A stretch of DNA of 64,000 nt from an uncultured Cycloclasticus sp. (GTDB taxonomy: Bacteria; Pseudomonadota; Gammaproteobacteria; Methylococcales; Cycloclasticaceae): assembly GCA_913060865.1 (NCBI GenBank), contig CAJXTU010000001.1:186001-250000 (forward strand), given 5' to 3'. Shown piece by piece: positions 38,326 to 48,150 of this stretch. Made by a program: the position numbers and the translations under genes. Position 1 is the stretch's first letter, and the number at the start of each line of letters is the position of its first letter. The notes beneath the pieces are model-generated. The model saw nothing but the letters and a program-made list of their open reading frames with translations, was not told the origin of the DNA and ran no database searches.

Positions 38326-38805
38326 TTAGGTTCGTGGTGCGTAGGCCAAATTTTGGTGCCAAAAATCAACGACATACTCAATTCTTGCTCGTAAATCAGC
38401 GCGGTAATGCGGTAACTCGCTAAGGTGAACCCAGCGACATTCAATGATGCCTTCCTCGACTTGAGGTAAGATTTTGTCATCTACACCGCTGTAGTGCATA
38501 AGGTACCAATGGGTTTTTTTTAAGTATTTAGTGTTTTGGTGCCGAGTGGTGTGCCATGTTGAAACGAGTTTGCCTTTAATGCGGAGCTTATTAAGCTCTA
38601 TACCCGTTTCTTCATGAACTTCACGTAAGGCGGCAATTTCTTTTGATTGGCCTTCTTCGATTCTACCTTTGGGCATATCCCACTTGCCACGTTTAAATAT
38701 TAATAGAATATGGTGGTTTTGGTTGCAAACCAATCCCCCAGCAGATTCAATAATAGGTAAGTTTATGGTGTTGCTTAATGTGATTTTTGTGTCATTCATG
38801 TTCAA
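38326..38805 (-). CDS. Nudix hydrolase
   Basis: This 159-residue protein has a complete Nudix box, GRIEEGQSKEIAALREVHEE followed by TGI (Gx5Ex7REVxEExGI), near residues 53-75. Before it come SAGGLVCNQNHHILLIF and RGKWDMPKG. It hydrolyses nucleoside-diphosphate-linked compounds, but the substrate cannot be inferred. It is convergent with the mini-protein gene. Confidence 0.9.
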   Translation of the reverse strand: MNMNDTKITLSNTINLPIIESAGGLVCNQNHHILLIFKRGKWDMPKGRIEEGQSKEIAALREVHEETGIELNKLRIKGKLVSTWHTTRHQNTKYLKKTHWYLMHYSGVDDKILPQVEEGIIECRWVHLSELPHYRADLRARIEYVVDFWHQNLAYAPRT

Positions 38806-39258
38806 AAGGGAATGTCTAGCGAGGAAAATTTTTCCTGTTCATTTTTCCTATTCTTAGAGCTCTTTTATAACAGTAAGTTGTTGTAAAGTTAAGTCCTTAA
38901 GCTTAACGCCGCTAACTTGGTGCTGTACATGTTGCCAATGCTTTCGTTTGTTAATGGAGTGACTTTTTTATTGCAAGGTAAAACTCTAAATATAGAGTAG
39001 ACATATTTTGTAAAAATGAAATGATGTAGCGAAGATTGTATACATGATGGCGTGTTTGATCATTTTAATAAAAGGTTGTTACAGTTTTGTTACCCTTACA
39101 CGAGTGTGTTTTAAGGTCTAGGTTTTTTAAAAAACGTCCTTGATTGAAAAGTGACTTAGTCCGTGGTTTCTCTTATTGCTGGTTCAGTGTAAAATTAGCG
39201 GTTTTATTAATCCGCGTTTTTAACACGGGTTATTGCACCCACTAACTAAAAATCAATC
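38806..39258. other. 453-bp intergenic region upstream of tkt
   Basis: This AT-rich stretch separates the divergent Nudix and transketolase genes and must hold their promoters. I found a small inverted repeat (ACTCTA-AATA-TAGAGT, 38983-38998) but no convincing ORF, RNA gene or strong promoter. A TAAAAT at 39190-39195 could be the tkt -10. Confidence 0.4.
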
Positions 39259-41262
39259 ATGAGCCAATCACCTTCTCGTAAAATGCTAGCTAACGCCATT
39301 CGTGTCCTTAGTATGGATGCCGTTCAACAAGCGAATTCAGGCCACCCCGGTGCACCAATGGGTATGGCAGACATTGCAGAAGTGCTGTGGAATGATTTTT
39401 TATCGCACAACCCAGCCAATCCGCATTGGGTTAACCGCGATCGGTTTGTGTTATCGAATGGGCATGGCTCGATGTTGCTGTATTCGTTGTTACACTTGTC
39501 AGGTTATGATTTAGACATAGATGAAATTCGTAATTTCCGCCAGTTGCACTCTAAAACGCCGGGGCACCCCGAGTACGGTTATGCGCCAGGTGTAGAAACA
39601 ACGACAGGTCCTTTGGGTCAAGGCATTAGTAATGCGGTGGGTATGGCATTGGCCGAAAAAGTGTTAGCGGCACAATTTAATCAGCCAAACTTCCCTGTGA
39701 TTGACCATTACACCTATGCCTTTTTGGGTGATGGTTGCCTAATGGAAGGCATCTCGCACGAGGCGTGTTCTTACGCGGGTACGCTTGGCTTGGGGAAACT
39801 CATTGCGTTTTGGGATGACAATGGCATCTCGATTGATGGCAACGTGGAGGGCTGGTTTACCGATGATACTCCTGCGCGTTTTGAAGCCTATGGCTGGCAC
39901 GTAGTTCGTGGTGTTGACGGACATGATTCAGGTGATATTAAACAGGCGATACAGCAAGCGCAAAAAGAAACGAATAAACCGACGTTAATTTGCTGCAAAA
40001 CGGTAATCGGTTCTGGTGCGCCGAATAAAGAAGGTACGCACCATGTGCATGGCGCTCCGATAGGTGCAGAGGAAATCGAAGCTACCAGAAAAGCCTTGGG
40101 CTGGACGGCACCAGCATTTGAAATTCCAGCTGAAATAAAGAATGCGTGGGATGCAAATGATAGTGGTGAGCAAGCTGAGTCTAAATGGGAAGAGTTGCTA
40201 GAAACGTACGTGGCTGAATACCCTGAATTAGCGGATGAGTTATTAAGGCGTTTATCCGGTGAGCTGAGTGCTGATTGGGAAGAAAAATCATCGGCGTTTA
40301 TTGAAGCGGCTCAAGAGGCAGGCGAAACGATTGCGTCACGTAAAGCCTCATTAAATACATTGAATGGCTTTGGTCCATTGTTGCCCGAATTTCTGGGCGG
40401 TTCAGCCGATTTAACGGGGTCAAATTTAACTGAGTGGACGGGCTGTACTGATGTTGATGGCACGAATGCTAACGGTAACTACTTACATTATGGCGTACGT
40501 GAGTTCGGCATGAGCGCGATTCAAAATGGTATTGCGTTACACGGCGGTTTTATCCCCTATGGCGCGACCTTCTTGACGTTCTCTGATTACGCACGTAACG
40601 CGGTGCGTATGGCGGCGTTAATGAAACTAAAGAATATTTTTGTTTATACGCACGATTCTATTGGTTTGGGTGAAGATGGCCCAACACACCAATCAGTTGA
40701 ACACGTGTCGAGTTTGCGTTTAATTCCTAATTTAAATGTTTGGCGTCCATGTGACGCAGTGGAATCAGCAGTGGCATGGAAATGTGCGGTAGAGAGTGAA
40801 AGCACTCCATCGGCGTTGATTTTTACGCGTCAAAATGTGCAGCACCAAGAACGTTCTGCTGAGCAATTGGCGGCGATTGCTAAAGGGGGTTATACCCTTA
40901 AAGATTGCGAGGGCGAGCCTCAAGTTATATTGATTGGCACCGGTTCGGAAGTGGAGCTAGCGACAACTGCGGCCGAAACGCTCGCAGCGGATGGTATTAA
41001 AGTGCGCGTTGTCTCTATGCCTTGTACAGATATTTTTGATGTACAAGATGCAGCGTACAAAGAATCTGTGTTGCCTTCATCAGTAGTGGCAAGGGTAGCG
41101 ATTGAAGCTGGCTCAACGAGTCTTTGGTATAAGTACGTTGGTTTGCAAGGCGCGGTGATTGGTCTAGATCGCTTTGGTGAGTCAGCACCTGCAAAAGAGC
41201 TGTTTGAGTACTTTGGTATTACAGCGGAAAAATTGGTAGCGGCTGCAAAAGATATTTTATAA
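39259..41262 (+). CDS. tkt: transketolase
   Basis: The 667-residue thiamine-diphosphate enzyme has the N-terminal [12 protein letters not shown], the cofactor motif [18 protein letters not shown] through DDNGISIDG, and the pyrimidine-domain [18 protein letters not shown]. It exchanges two-carbon units in the pentose phosphate or Calvin-type pathway. It lies 11 bp before the GAPDH-like gene and heads the tkt-gap-pgk set. Confidence 0.98.
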   Translation: MSQSPSRKMLANAIRVLSMDAVQQANSGHPGAPMGMADIAEVLWNDFLSHNPANPHWVNRDRFVLSNGHGSMLLYSLLHLSGYDLDIDEIRNFRQLHSKTPGHPEYGYAPGVETTTGPLGQGISNAVGMALAEKVLAAQFNQPNFPVIDHYTYAFLGDGCLMEGISHEACSYAGTLGLGKLIAFWDDNGISIDGNVEGWFTDDTPARFEAYGWHVVRGVDGHDSGDIKQAIQQAQKETNKPTLICCKTVIGSGAPNKEGTHHVHGAPIGAEEIEATRKALGWTAPAFEIPAEIKNAWDANDSGEQAESKWEELLETYVAEYPELADELLRRLSGELSADWEEKSSAFIEAAQEAGETIASRKASLNTLNGFGPLLPEFLGGSADLTGSNLTEWTGCTDVDGTNANGNYLHYGVREFGMSAIQNGIALHGGFIPYGATFLTFSDYARNAVRMAALMKLKNIFVYTHDSIGLGEDGPTHQSVEHVSSLRLIPNLNVWRPCDAVESAVAWKCAVESESTPSALIFTRQNVQHQERSAEQLAAIAKGGYTLKDCEGEPQVILIGTGSEVELATTAAETLAADGIKVRVVSMPCTDIFDVQDAAYKESVLPSSVVARVAIEAGSTSLWYKYVGLQGAVIGLDRFGESAPAKELFEYFGITAEKLVAAAKDIL

Positions 41263-41273
41263 GTTTCAAGGAA

Positions 41274-42254
41274 ATGAGCATAAGAGTCGCCATTAATGGA
41301 TTTGGTCGTATTGGGCGCAGTGTTCTCAGGGCGTTGTACGCATCGGCCCGAAATGAGCAAATTATATTGGTGGCCATTAATGACGTAGAGCCGATAGATT
41401 GCTCACTTGAGTTGTTGAACAATGATGCTATCGATGGCGTGTTTGTACCAGAGGCTAAAGCGAAAGGTGATTCACTAGTGGTTGGTGGTGAAGAGATTCG
41501 CTATTTCTCACAAGTTAATCCTGTAAAGCTACCTTGGAAAGAGCTCGGTATTGATGTCGTGCTTGAATGTACAGGGGTGTTTACACAGGCAGAGCAATCC
41601 CATATGCACTGTCTCGCGGGTGCCAAAAAGGTACTCATCTCCGCATTGTCTGATGATAACGTTGATGCCACCATTGTTTACGGTGTTAACCATGAGGCTT
41701 TGCAGCCGGAATTTAAGGTTGTGTCGAATGGGTCTTGTACGATCAATTGTTTGGCGCCGATGCTCAAAGTGTTGCATGACGAATTGGGTATTGATAGCGG
41801 GTTGAGCACAACTTTACATGCCTATAATAAAGAGCAGGCGCAAGCTAAAGGGGTGGGTGCACCATTAATTCCAACTCAAACGCATTCGCCAAGCGCTATC
41901 GGACTGATTTTGCCTGAGTTGGACGGCAAAGTTGATGGCCTATCTATCCGTGTTCCCACCATGAATGTGGCGTTGGTGGATGTGACCTTTACCAGTCAAA
42001 AAGAAACCTCAGTGACTGAGGTGAACGCCTTGATGCAAAAAGCAGCATTATCAAGTGCCAAGGGTGTACTAAAATGCAATATAGAGCCCTCTGTATCATC
42101 GAACTTTATTCATGATTCTGCGTCATGTATTTTTGATTCGACACAAACAATGGTTAAGCAAAGGCAGCTTGTTAAAGTAGTCGCTTGGTTTGATAACGAG
42201 TGGGGGTTTTCTAACCGTATGCTAGATACGGCAGAAGCAATGATGCGCTGTTAA
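41274..42254 (+). CDS. divergent GAPDH/erythrose-4-phosphate dehydrogenase-like enzyme
   Basis: This 326-residue protein has the NAD-binding [18 protein letters not shown], the catalytic Cys in [13 protein letters not shown], the catalytic His in LSTTLHAY, and the C-terminal [16 protein letters not shown]. The LKYDSxHGRF motif of canonical GAPDH reads [13 protein letters not shown]. The S-loop between HAY and ILPEL is several residues shorter and lacks the RRxRAAS stretch. The gene order suggests Epd or GapB, but these changes make the substrate uncertain. An AAGGA ribosome binding site supports the start. Confidence 0.85.
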   Translation: MSIRVAINGFGRIGRSVLRALYASARNEQIILVAINDVEPIDCSLELLNNDAIDGVFVPEAKAKGDSLVVGGEEIRYFSQVNPVKLPWKELGIDVVLECTGVFTQAEQSHMHCLAGAKKVLISALSDDNVDATIVYGVNHEALQPEFKVVSNGSCTINCLAPMLKVLHDELGIDSGLSTTLHAYNKEQAQAKGVGAPLIPTQTHSPSAIGLILPELDGKVDGLSIRVPTMNVALVDVTFTSQKETSVTEVNALMQKAALSSAKGVLKCNIEPSVSSNFIHDSASCIFDSTQTMVKQRQLVKVVAWFDNEWGFSNRMLDTAEAMMRC

Positions 42255-42277
42255 GCGATAATAAAGTAGGGATTAAA

Positions 42278-43453
42278 ATGACGATTACAAACATGCGAGA
42301 CATAAACTTATCTGGAAAGCGCGTGTTGATAAGGGAAGACTTGAATGTGCCTATTAAAGACGGGAAAGTCAGTAGTGATGCACGTATCCGTGCCAGTTTG
42401 CCGACCATTCAGCAAGCGCATGCCGAAGGCGCAATGGTGATGGTGATGTCGCATATTGGCCGGCCGACAGAAGGTGAATATGATCAAGCATTTAGTTTGC
42501 AACCCGTCGCCGAGCATCTATCTGAGCTATTGGGTAAACCAGTGCGATTAGAAAAAGATTGGATCGATGGAGTCAGTGGCGAAGCCGGTGACATCATTCT
42601 GTGTGAAAACGTGCGTTTCAATGTGGGTGAGAAAGCGGATGATGAAGGCCTATCAAAAAAAATGGCTGCATTATGTGATGTGTTTGTGATGGATGCATTT
42701 GGTACAGCTCATCGCGCACAAGCATCAACACACGGCGTAGCCAAGTTTGCGCCAGAGGTGTGTGCGGGTCCTTTATTAGCAGCAGAACTGGATGCTTTAG
42801 CTAAAGCCTTGTTTGAGCCGGCTAAACCGATGTTGGCGATAGTTGGTGGGGCAAAAGTATCGACAAAACTCACTGTGCTGGACTCAATGTTAGATAAAGT
42901 TGATCAATTGATTGTTGGCGGTGGTATTGCTAATACATTTATTGCGGCACAAGGTTATTCAGTGGGTAAATCATTGTATGAAGCAGATCTAATAGACGAA
43001 GCGAAGGCGCTACTGGAAAAAGCTGAAAAGAACGGTGCGAGTATTCCTGTGCCTATTGATGTGGTTTGCGCTAAAGCATTTTCAGAAACAGCAGAAGCGA
43101 CCATCAAGCGAGTGCAAGATGTGGATGACGATGATTTAATTTTAGATGTTGGGCCACAAACAGCTAAGCAGTATGCTGATATTGTGAAGGAGGCGGGTAC
43201 GATTGTTTGGAATGGCCCATTAGGCGTGTTTGAATTTGACCAATTTGCCAGTGGCACTAAAACGCTTTCGCAGGCGATTGCTGACAGTGATGGTTTTTCG
43301 ATTGCTGGCGGTGGAGACACTTTGGCCGCAGTCGATAAATATAGCATCACCGATAAGGTGTCCTATATATCTACAGGTGGTGGTGCATTCTTAGAGTTTT
43401 TGGAAGGTAAGGCCTTACCTGCAGTGACTGTCCTAGAAAAACGTAATAGCTAG
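42278..43453 (+). CDS. pgk: phosphoglycerate kinase
   Basis: The 391-residue kinase begins with [17 protein letters not shown], the PGK signature. It also has [22 protein letters not shown], the nucleotide-binding GGAKVSTKL, and the C-terminal [12 protein letters not shown]. It interconverts 1,3-bisphosphoglycerate and 3-phosphoglycerate. It ends within an intrinsic terminator. No pyk or fba follows, unlike the common order. Confidence 0.98.
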   Translation: MTITNMRDINLSGKRVLIREDLNVPIKDGKVSSDARIRASLPTIQQAHAEGAMVMVMSHIGRPTEGEYDQAFSLQPVAEHLSELLGKPVRLEKDWIDGVSGEAGDIILCENVRFNVGEKADDEGLSKKMAALCDVFVMDAFGTAHRAQASTHGVAKFAPEVCAGPLLAAELDALAKALFEPAKPMLAIVGGAKVSTKLTVLDSMLDKVDQLIVGGGIANTFIAAQGYSVGKSLYEADLIDEAKALLEKAEKNGASIPVPIDVVCAKAFSETAEATIKRVQDVDDDDLILDVGPQTAKQYADIVKEAGTIVWNGPLGVFEFDQFASGTKTLSQAIADSDGFSIAGGGDTLAAVDKYSITDKVSYISTGGGAFLEFLEGKALPAVTVLEKRNS

Positions 43454-43467
43454 ACATTACGTTTTTT
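43437..43467 (+). terminator. pgk terminator overlapping its stop codon
   Basis: AAAAACGTAAT and ATTACGTTTTT form an 11-bp stem around an 8-nt loop containing the pgk stop (43451-43453), followed by a T-run to 43467. Confidence 0.85.
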
Positions 43468-43644
43468 GATGCAGCCCTTGTTCTAATGGCTGTGCACCTT
43501 TCTTTATATTTGGTTGTTGTTTGAGTTTATCAAGTTAGCTTGCTAAGTTCAGCGTGTGCTTTTATGTTTAAGTTATATCTAACTTAGCCGATACAAGGGT
43601 TACCTACACTATCAACACCCCAAGTGCTTGAAACAGCACTCAAC

Positions 43645-45216
43645 ATGCCAATGAAAAATAATAAGCACTTTTTCCTAACCTGTTTTTTGCTCTTTGCGCT
43701 CACTGCCTCTTACGCTCACGCGGCTGTTTTTAATAAAAATAAAGCCTTGGAGGTTAGGGTGTTGGTTGATGTGTCAGAGCGGATGAAAATTAGCGACCCA
43801 GATGACCGTAGAGTTGCTGCGCTTAAGCTGTTTATTCAACTTTTACCAAATAACGCAAACGTTGGGATTTGGATGTTCGACGGGATGACGACTGAGATTA
43901 TGAAGACGGGAAAGTCGGGCATTTCCTGGAAAACGCAAGCGATGAAAAATGTAGATAAGGTACATTCCTCGGGTAAAGCAGCAGATATTGAAAGAGCGTT
44001 AGCGGTTGCATCTTTAGACTGGGTGGAAGAAAGCGAGCGCGCGAACCGACATATTGTGCTTTTAACGGATGGCAAGATAACGTCTGGAAAAACTAAAAAG
44101 GAGAATGTGGCCTCAAGAGAGCGGGTATTGAATTATCAAGTAACGCGCTTAAAGGATGCTGGTGTGAGTATTCATACGGTTGGGTTTTCAGGTGATGCAG
44201 ATGTTGATTTTTTGGAGTCTATCGCCAACGAGACGCTGGGTTGGTTTGATCTTGCAAAAACACCTGAACAATTAGAGCGGGCTTTGTTGCGTGTGAGTAA
44301 GCGACTGGTTGAAAAAAATAGTATTCCATTAGTGGCCAATAAGTTCACTGTAGATGAGACGGTTCGGCAATTTACAGCCGTTGTTTTTAGAAAAAAAGGT
44401 TTTGGTTCAACTCAGCTTGATGACCCAGAAGGGATGGATTTTGGGCGGAGCAGTGATAGGGCGGGTGTGACTTGGCATCGTGAAAAGAAATATGACATTG
44501 TGACAGTCACTAAACCGATGGAAGGTGAATGGCGATTAATTGCCGCGAAGGACCCTGATAATGAAATTTTCATTACAACCAATTTACAAATGGCCGTTGA
44601 AAATATGCCAAAGGAAATTATTGCTGAAACTGATACACGAATAAGAATGTTGATGACCGATAACGGGAAGTTGTTAAAAAACAGTAATTTTCTGAGTGCG
44701 ATAACAGCAACGGTTGAAATAACGAATAAACGCGGTGACAAAGATACTCTGCCGATGGAGCTGGATATGATTACAGGCGGTTATTTCTTTGTTGATATTG
44801 GGCGTGAATTAAAAATAGGGCCATATGAGTTAGTGGTGAAGGCGGTAGGTAATACCTTCGAGCGAACAGAGACGTTGTCGTTTTATGTGAAGCCTAAACC
44901 TAAAGTTGATTACGTGGAAATTAACCCCGCGTTTGATAAGGTTTTAGCAGCAGCGGGTATTGAGTTGCCTGAGAAAGGGGTGACAAAAGAAAACATTCTT
45001 CAATGTCCAGACTTGTCGAAAATTATAGTGGGTGGGGATGGTTTGCCGCCACCAGAGGTGGTTGAAGAAGAGAGCGAGTCGAGCTGGGTATTGACTAGCG
45101 GTATCGTATTGATTTTGAATTTATTATTGGCCGCTGCCGGGTTCTTAGGTCTTAAATTTTATAAAAACAAGATGACTGAAAAAGATAACGAGTTGGCTAA
45201 AAAGTTATCAACTTGA
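43645..45216 (+). CDS. vWA-domain membrane-anchored protein (TIGR03503-like)
   Basis: This protein of about 523 residues has a signal peptide (to about SYAHA), a von Willebrand A domain (about 35-215) opening with VRVLVDVSERMKISDPDD and containing HIVLLTDGKITS, a beta-rich middle region, and a C-terminal transmembrane helix (about 490-512). The MIDAS motif is DVSER rather than DxSxS, so metal binding may be altered. The start could also be the ATG at 43651. It resembles TIGR03503 family proteins of unknown role. The acidic membrane protein downstream may be a partner. Confidence 0.75.
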   Translation: MPMKNNKHFFLTCFLLFALTASYAHAAVFNKNKALEVRVLVDVSERMKISDPDDRRVAALKLFIQLLPNNANVGIWMFDGMTTEIMKTGKSGISWKTQAMKNVDKVHSSGKAADIERALAVASLDWVEESERANRHIVLLTDGKITSGKTKKENVASRERVLNYQVTRLKDAGVSIHTVGFSGDADVDFLESIANETLGWFDLAKTPEQLERALLRVSKRLVEKNSIPLVANKFTVDETVRQFTAVVFRKKGFGSTQLDDPEGMDFGRSSDRAGVTWHREKKYDIVTVTKPMEGEWRLIAAKDPDNEIFITTNLQMAVENMPKEIIAETDTRIRMLMTDNGKLLKNSNFLSAITATVEITNKRGDKDTLPMELDMITGGYFFVDIGRELKIGPYELVVKAVGNTFERTETLSFYVKPKPKVDYVEINPAFDKVLAAAGIELPEKGVTKENILQCPDLSKIIVGGDGLPPPEVVEEESESSWVLTSGIVLILNLLLAAAGFLGLKFYKNKMTEKDNELAKKLST

Positions 45217-45306
45217 TGGTTAAGTTGTGAATAGTAGTATGGCATGAGATGTCTTATTAGCTTTGATGGCCGTGACTGCCAAAAAGAATAAATGGAGAAA
45301 GTTTAG

Positions 45307-46002
45307 ATGAGTGAAGGTTTTCTTATAATATTGGTTGAGCTCGTTCTTGTGCTGTTAATTGGCGGTGGTTTTTTGCTTTTTAAAGCGCATAAAAAGAGAG
45401 AGGGCACGAGAAACCAAGTAGCAGGATTATTCAAGAAATTTGCTAATGAGGCTCCAAACAGAAAAGAAAAATTGTCCTTCATTTTGAAGGACTTCGGTTT
45501 TTCTGATGATCAAGTAGAAGAAGGGGTTAGTCGGTTAGTAGGGGCTGAAAAAAGCTGTATAACGGCATTTGCATCTGCGCAGTTAACTCAGGCTCAGGAT
45601 GATATTGCTTTCTTTTCTGATGTGGTGTACGACTTGTCGGCGGTACACATGGATATAATGAGTATGGTGAAAGAGAATGTAGCGGCAGTAGCTTCCGCTC
45701 CATTAGATTCGGTGGCATTACCTGAAGTGCCTCCTGCGTCAGGCCCAGCGGTGATACCTGAGCCAGAAGAAGATTACAAAGCAGAGGGTGGGTTGAGTTT
45801 GAGTCAAGACGATGATGATATTGAAGTATCGCTTGATTTAGATGACCTAGAGGAGCTAGATAAGCCGGAAGAGCTTGACGAGATAAGTGATTTGTCTTCA
45901 AGTGATGGTGAGGTCTTGCCAAAGGAAGATAGAGATAAGGATAAAGATATACCGACTGCTGATGTATTGGTGGACGATGAAGAGGGTAGTGCGTCCTCGT
46001 AA
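45307..46002 (+). CDS. membrane protein with acidic C-terminal tail
   Basis: The 231-residue protein has one N-terminal transmembrane helix (about residues 4-24), a mixed helical region (about 35-125), and a long acidic tail from about 155 dominated by Asp and Glu (EVSLDLDDLEELDKPEELDE). I do not recognise a family. A GGAG ribosome binding site supports the start. It lies 90 bp after the vWA gene. A cytosolic tail that binds basic partners is only a guess. Confidence 0.7.
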   Translation: MSEGFLIILVELVLVLLIGGGFLLFKAHKKREGTRNQVAGLFKKFANEAPNRKEKLSFILKDFGFSDDQVEEGVSRLVGAEKSCITAFASAQLTQAQDDIAFFSDVVYDLSAVHMDIMSMVKENVAAVASAPLDSVALPEVPPASGPAVIPEPEEDYKAEGGLSLSQDDDDIEVSLDLDDLEELDKPEELDEISDLSSSDGEVLPKEDRDKDKDIPTADVLVDDEEGSASS

Positions 46003-46248
46003 TTCAGCAAAATGGGTAATACGCTGCAAGAGACGAGTTGATTTTAAGCGCAAAGCCTTTCCGTTATTTAGATTATCCCAATAGACCGATTAAGCTCTTT
46101 AAAAACGAACCTTTCTCACTCGGTCTGTGGCTATTCTTAGCTACCCGCGGACTTCATTGGTAAAAGAAATTAATGTTTAAACAAATATTAGAATAATATA
46201 ATATAGTCTGTTCTTCCCATAAAACAATAAATGACACGAGGCAGGATA

Positions 46249-47334
46249 ATGACAAATACAGATAAAAAAGCGGTGACTCTACGGTACCTTGCAGGGTCAT
46301 TGATGTTAATGCTGGGTGTGTTCGGTTTTTACTTGGGTGGCCTTTGGACTTGGCTCGGAACTGCTGCGTTTATTTTGTTAGTTATACTTGATGTTTATTT
46401 ACCTAGAGACGAAGAGTTACATCAGGTTAAATCTAGTGGCTTTCAACACGCGGTGCTTTATTTTCAGCTACCACTGATTGTTACCTTATGGTTGATGTTT
46501 GCTGACATGCTAAGCACGGGTAATGGCGGCCTGCTTGAATTAACGGGGGCTATCTTTTCGATCTCGTTTTTAAGTGCGTTAGGCGGCTTGCCTCCGTCAC
46601 ATGAATTAATGCATCGTTATGGCGGTTTTGACCGCTTTTACTGCTCGCTTTATCTCACTGTGTTTTTATTACCAATGAATGATTTAGGGCACGTGAAGGG
46701 GCATCACTTGAAGGTAGCGACATCTGAGGATAGTGATACGCCTCGTAGGGGTGAATGGGTGTACACGTTTGCTTTCAGGTCGATATGGGGGCAGTTAATT
46801 GAATCCATTGGTATTGAGAAAAGTCGCTTACAGAAAAATAAAAAGCCTTTATGGTCGTTCGGTAGCCGATTCTTGCAGTCGGCGATTTTAATCACTATTT
46901 GGTTATCTGTTTGGTTTTCAATCGCGGGGATTGAGGCGTTGCCGGTGTATGTTTTGACAATGGCTATTTTCTATTTAGTGCTAGGTGGTTTTAACTATAC
47001 TCAGCATTATGGATTGATTCGCTTGATTGGAGAGCCGATTGAAACGAGGCATTCTTGGAATCAATTAAAACCACTAAGTCGGGCGCTTTCATTTGAAATT
47101 TCAAATCACTCTGAACATCATTTGAAACCAACGCGTTTTTATACCGACCTAAATCCATACCCAGACGCGCCACAACTGCCGAGCATCGCTTTGTGTTTCG
47201 TTTGTGCCTTTATTCCTCCCATATGGGAAAGTAAAATTGTAAGGCCGCAATTGGCTATTTGGGATGAAACGATGGCCAGTGATGCAGAGCGAGAGTTAGC
47301 TCATGAAGCTAATATAAAAGCGGGTTGGGTTTAA
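46249..47334 (+). CDS. AlkB/XylM-type membrane di-iron hydroxylase
   Basis: The 361-residue integral membrane protein has all four histidine motifs of the alkane/xylene monooxygenase group: HELMHR (118-123), HVKGHH (148-153), NYTQHYG (249-255) and HSEHH (287-291). The size is nearer XylM than typical AlkB. These enzymes use a non-haem di-iron site and external electrons (rubredoxin or a reductase) to hydroxylate terminal or benzylic carbons. No rubredoxin or reductase gene is adjacent. The ATG at 46249 has a GAGGCAGG ribosome binding site and is preferred to the ATG at 46231. The substrate is unknown. Confidence 0.88.
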   Translation: MTNTDKKAVTLRYLAGSLMLMLGVFGFYLGGLWTWLGTAAFILLVILDVYLPRDEELHQVKSSGFQHAVLYFQLPLIVTLWLMFADMLSTGNGGLLELTGAIFSISFLSALGGLPPSHELMHRYGGFDRFYCSLYLTVFLLPMNDLGHVKGHHLKVATSEDSDTPRRGEWVYTFAFRSIWGQLIESIGIEKSRLQKNKKPLWSFGSRFLQSAILITIWLSVWFSIAGIEALPVYVLTMAIFYLVLGGFNYTQHYGLIRLIGEPIETRHSWNQLKPLSRALSFEISNHSEHHLKPTRFYTDLNPYPDAPQLPSIALCFVCAFIPPIWESKIVRPQLAIWDETMASDAERELAHEANIKAGWV

Positions 47335-47483
47335 ATTTGGGGATATGTAGGTTTGTGTAAATATCGGTCGCTAGGTTGTTTATTTCTTCGTCTTATTTAT
47401 ATCTTGGTCGCATTGTATCTATAGCTATATTATCGAATTGGAGGCTTATTAAGCGCCCGTATTCTTTATTTAAACAAGATGTG

Positions 47484-47525
47484 AAATAAACTATGAATAT
47501 TATGTTAAATATTCATAGTTTATTT
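47484..47525. promoter_or_regulatory. perfect 42-bp palindrome, likely TetR operator
   Basis: Two exact 18-bp arms (AAATAAACTATGAATATT and its complement) flank a 6-bp ATGTTA centre. It ends 14 bp before the tetR start, the typical place for a self-regulating TetR operator. It also overlaps the likely promoter region (TATAGT at 47528-47533). Confidence 0.8.
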
Positions 47526-47539
47526 GTTATAGTGCGCGG

Positions 47540-48148
47540 ATGAAGCGATTTGATACAAATCTATCTGAAAAGCAGATAAAAAAGGACATTCTCAGTGCGG
47601 CTGATAAGCGTTTCCGGACGTTTGGATTTAAAAAAACAACCATGGCAGAAATTGCGCAAGACTTGGGCATGTCGACGTCAAACTTGTATCGTTATTTCCC
47701 CAGTAAGGTAAGTATTGCTGAAGCGTTTGCCCTGCATTGTTTTGAAGAAAAAGAAGCTGGCCTTCAGTTGTTACTTGAACAACCACTGGTTAGCGCAGTT
47801 GATAGCTTGTTTGTTTATGCAAAGGGGCTTTTACATTATAACTTTGACCAGCTAAACACCTACCCCGCTATCAATGACATGATCATGGCCTTATGTGAGA
47901 CCAGTTCAGAGATCGTTGATAAAAAAAGAGAAGGGGAGCTGTCTATTCTTAAGGTTATCTTAGAGAAGGGGCAAGAGGAAAAGTGTTGGGTTATAGAGGA
48001 CTTAGATGAAACGGGTTTGGCGATCATGGCTTCTTGGGTGATGTTTAGTACGCCAACATTTATGCGTCATCAAACATTAGAGCAATTAGAAAAGCGTCTG
48101 GGCAATTTGCTCAATTTAATTATCACAGGTTTGAGAGTTAGGGATTAA
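47540..48148 (+). CDS. TetR-family transcriptional regulator
   Basis: The 202-residue regulator has an N-terminal HTH (about 15-62; TTMAEIAQDLGMSTSNLYRYFPSK) and a ligand-binding helical domain. It starts 14 bp after the 42-bp palindrome and ends two bases before the first MMPL gene, so it probably controls its own operon. No ribosome binding site is obvious, and the -10 candidate TATAGT ends only six bases before the ATG, so its mRNA could be leaderless. Confidence 0.92.
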   Translation: MKRFDTNLSEKQIKKDILSAADKRFRTFGFKKTTMAEIAQDLGMSTSNLYRYFPSKVSIAEAFALHCFEEKEAGLQLLLEQPLVSAVDSLFVYAKGLLHYNFDQLNTYPAINDMIMALCETSSEIVDKKREGELSILKVILEKGQEEKCWVIEDLDETGLAIMASWVMFSTPTFMRHQTLEQLEKRLGNLLNLIITGLRVRD

Positions 48149-48150
48149 CT

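Noticed and set aside
45527-45922. Minus-strand 131-codon frame within the acidic membrane protein gene
   Set aside because: Low-complexity Pro/Leu/His-rich reading arising from the acidic-repeat coding strand. The forward gene has a ribosome binding site and a membrane helix.
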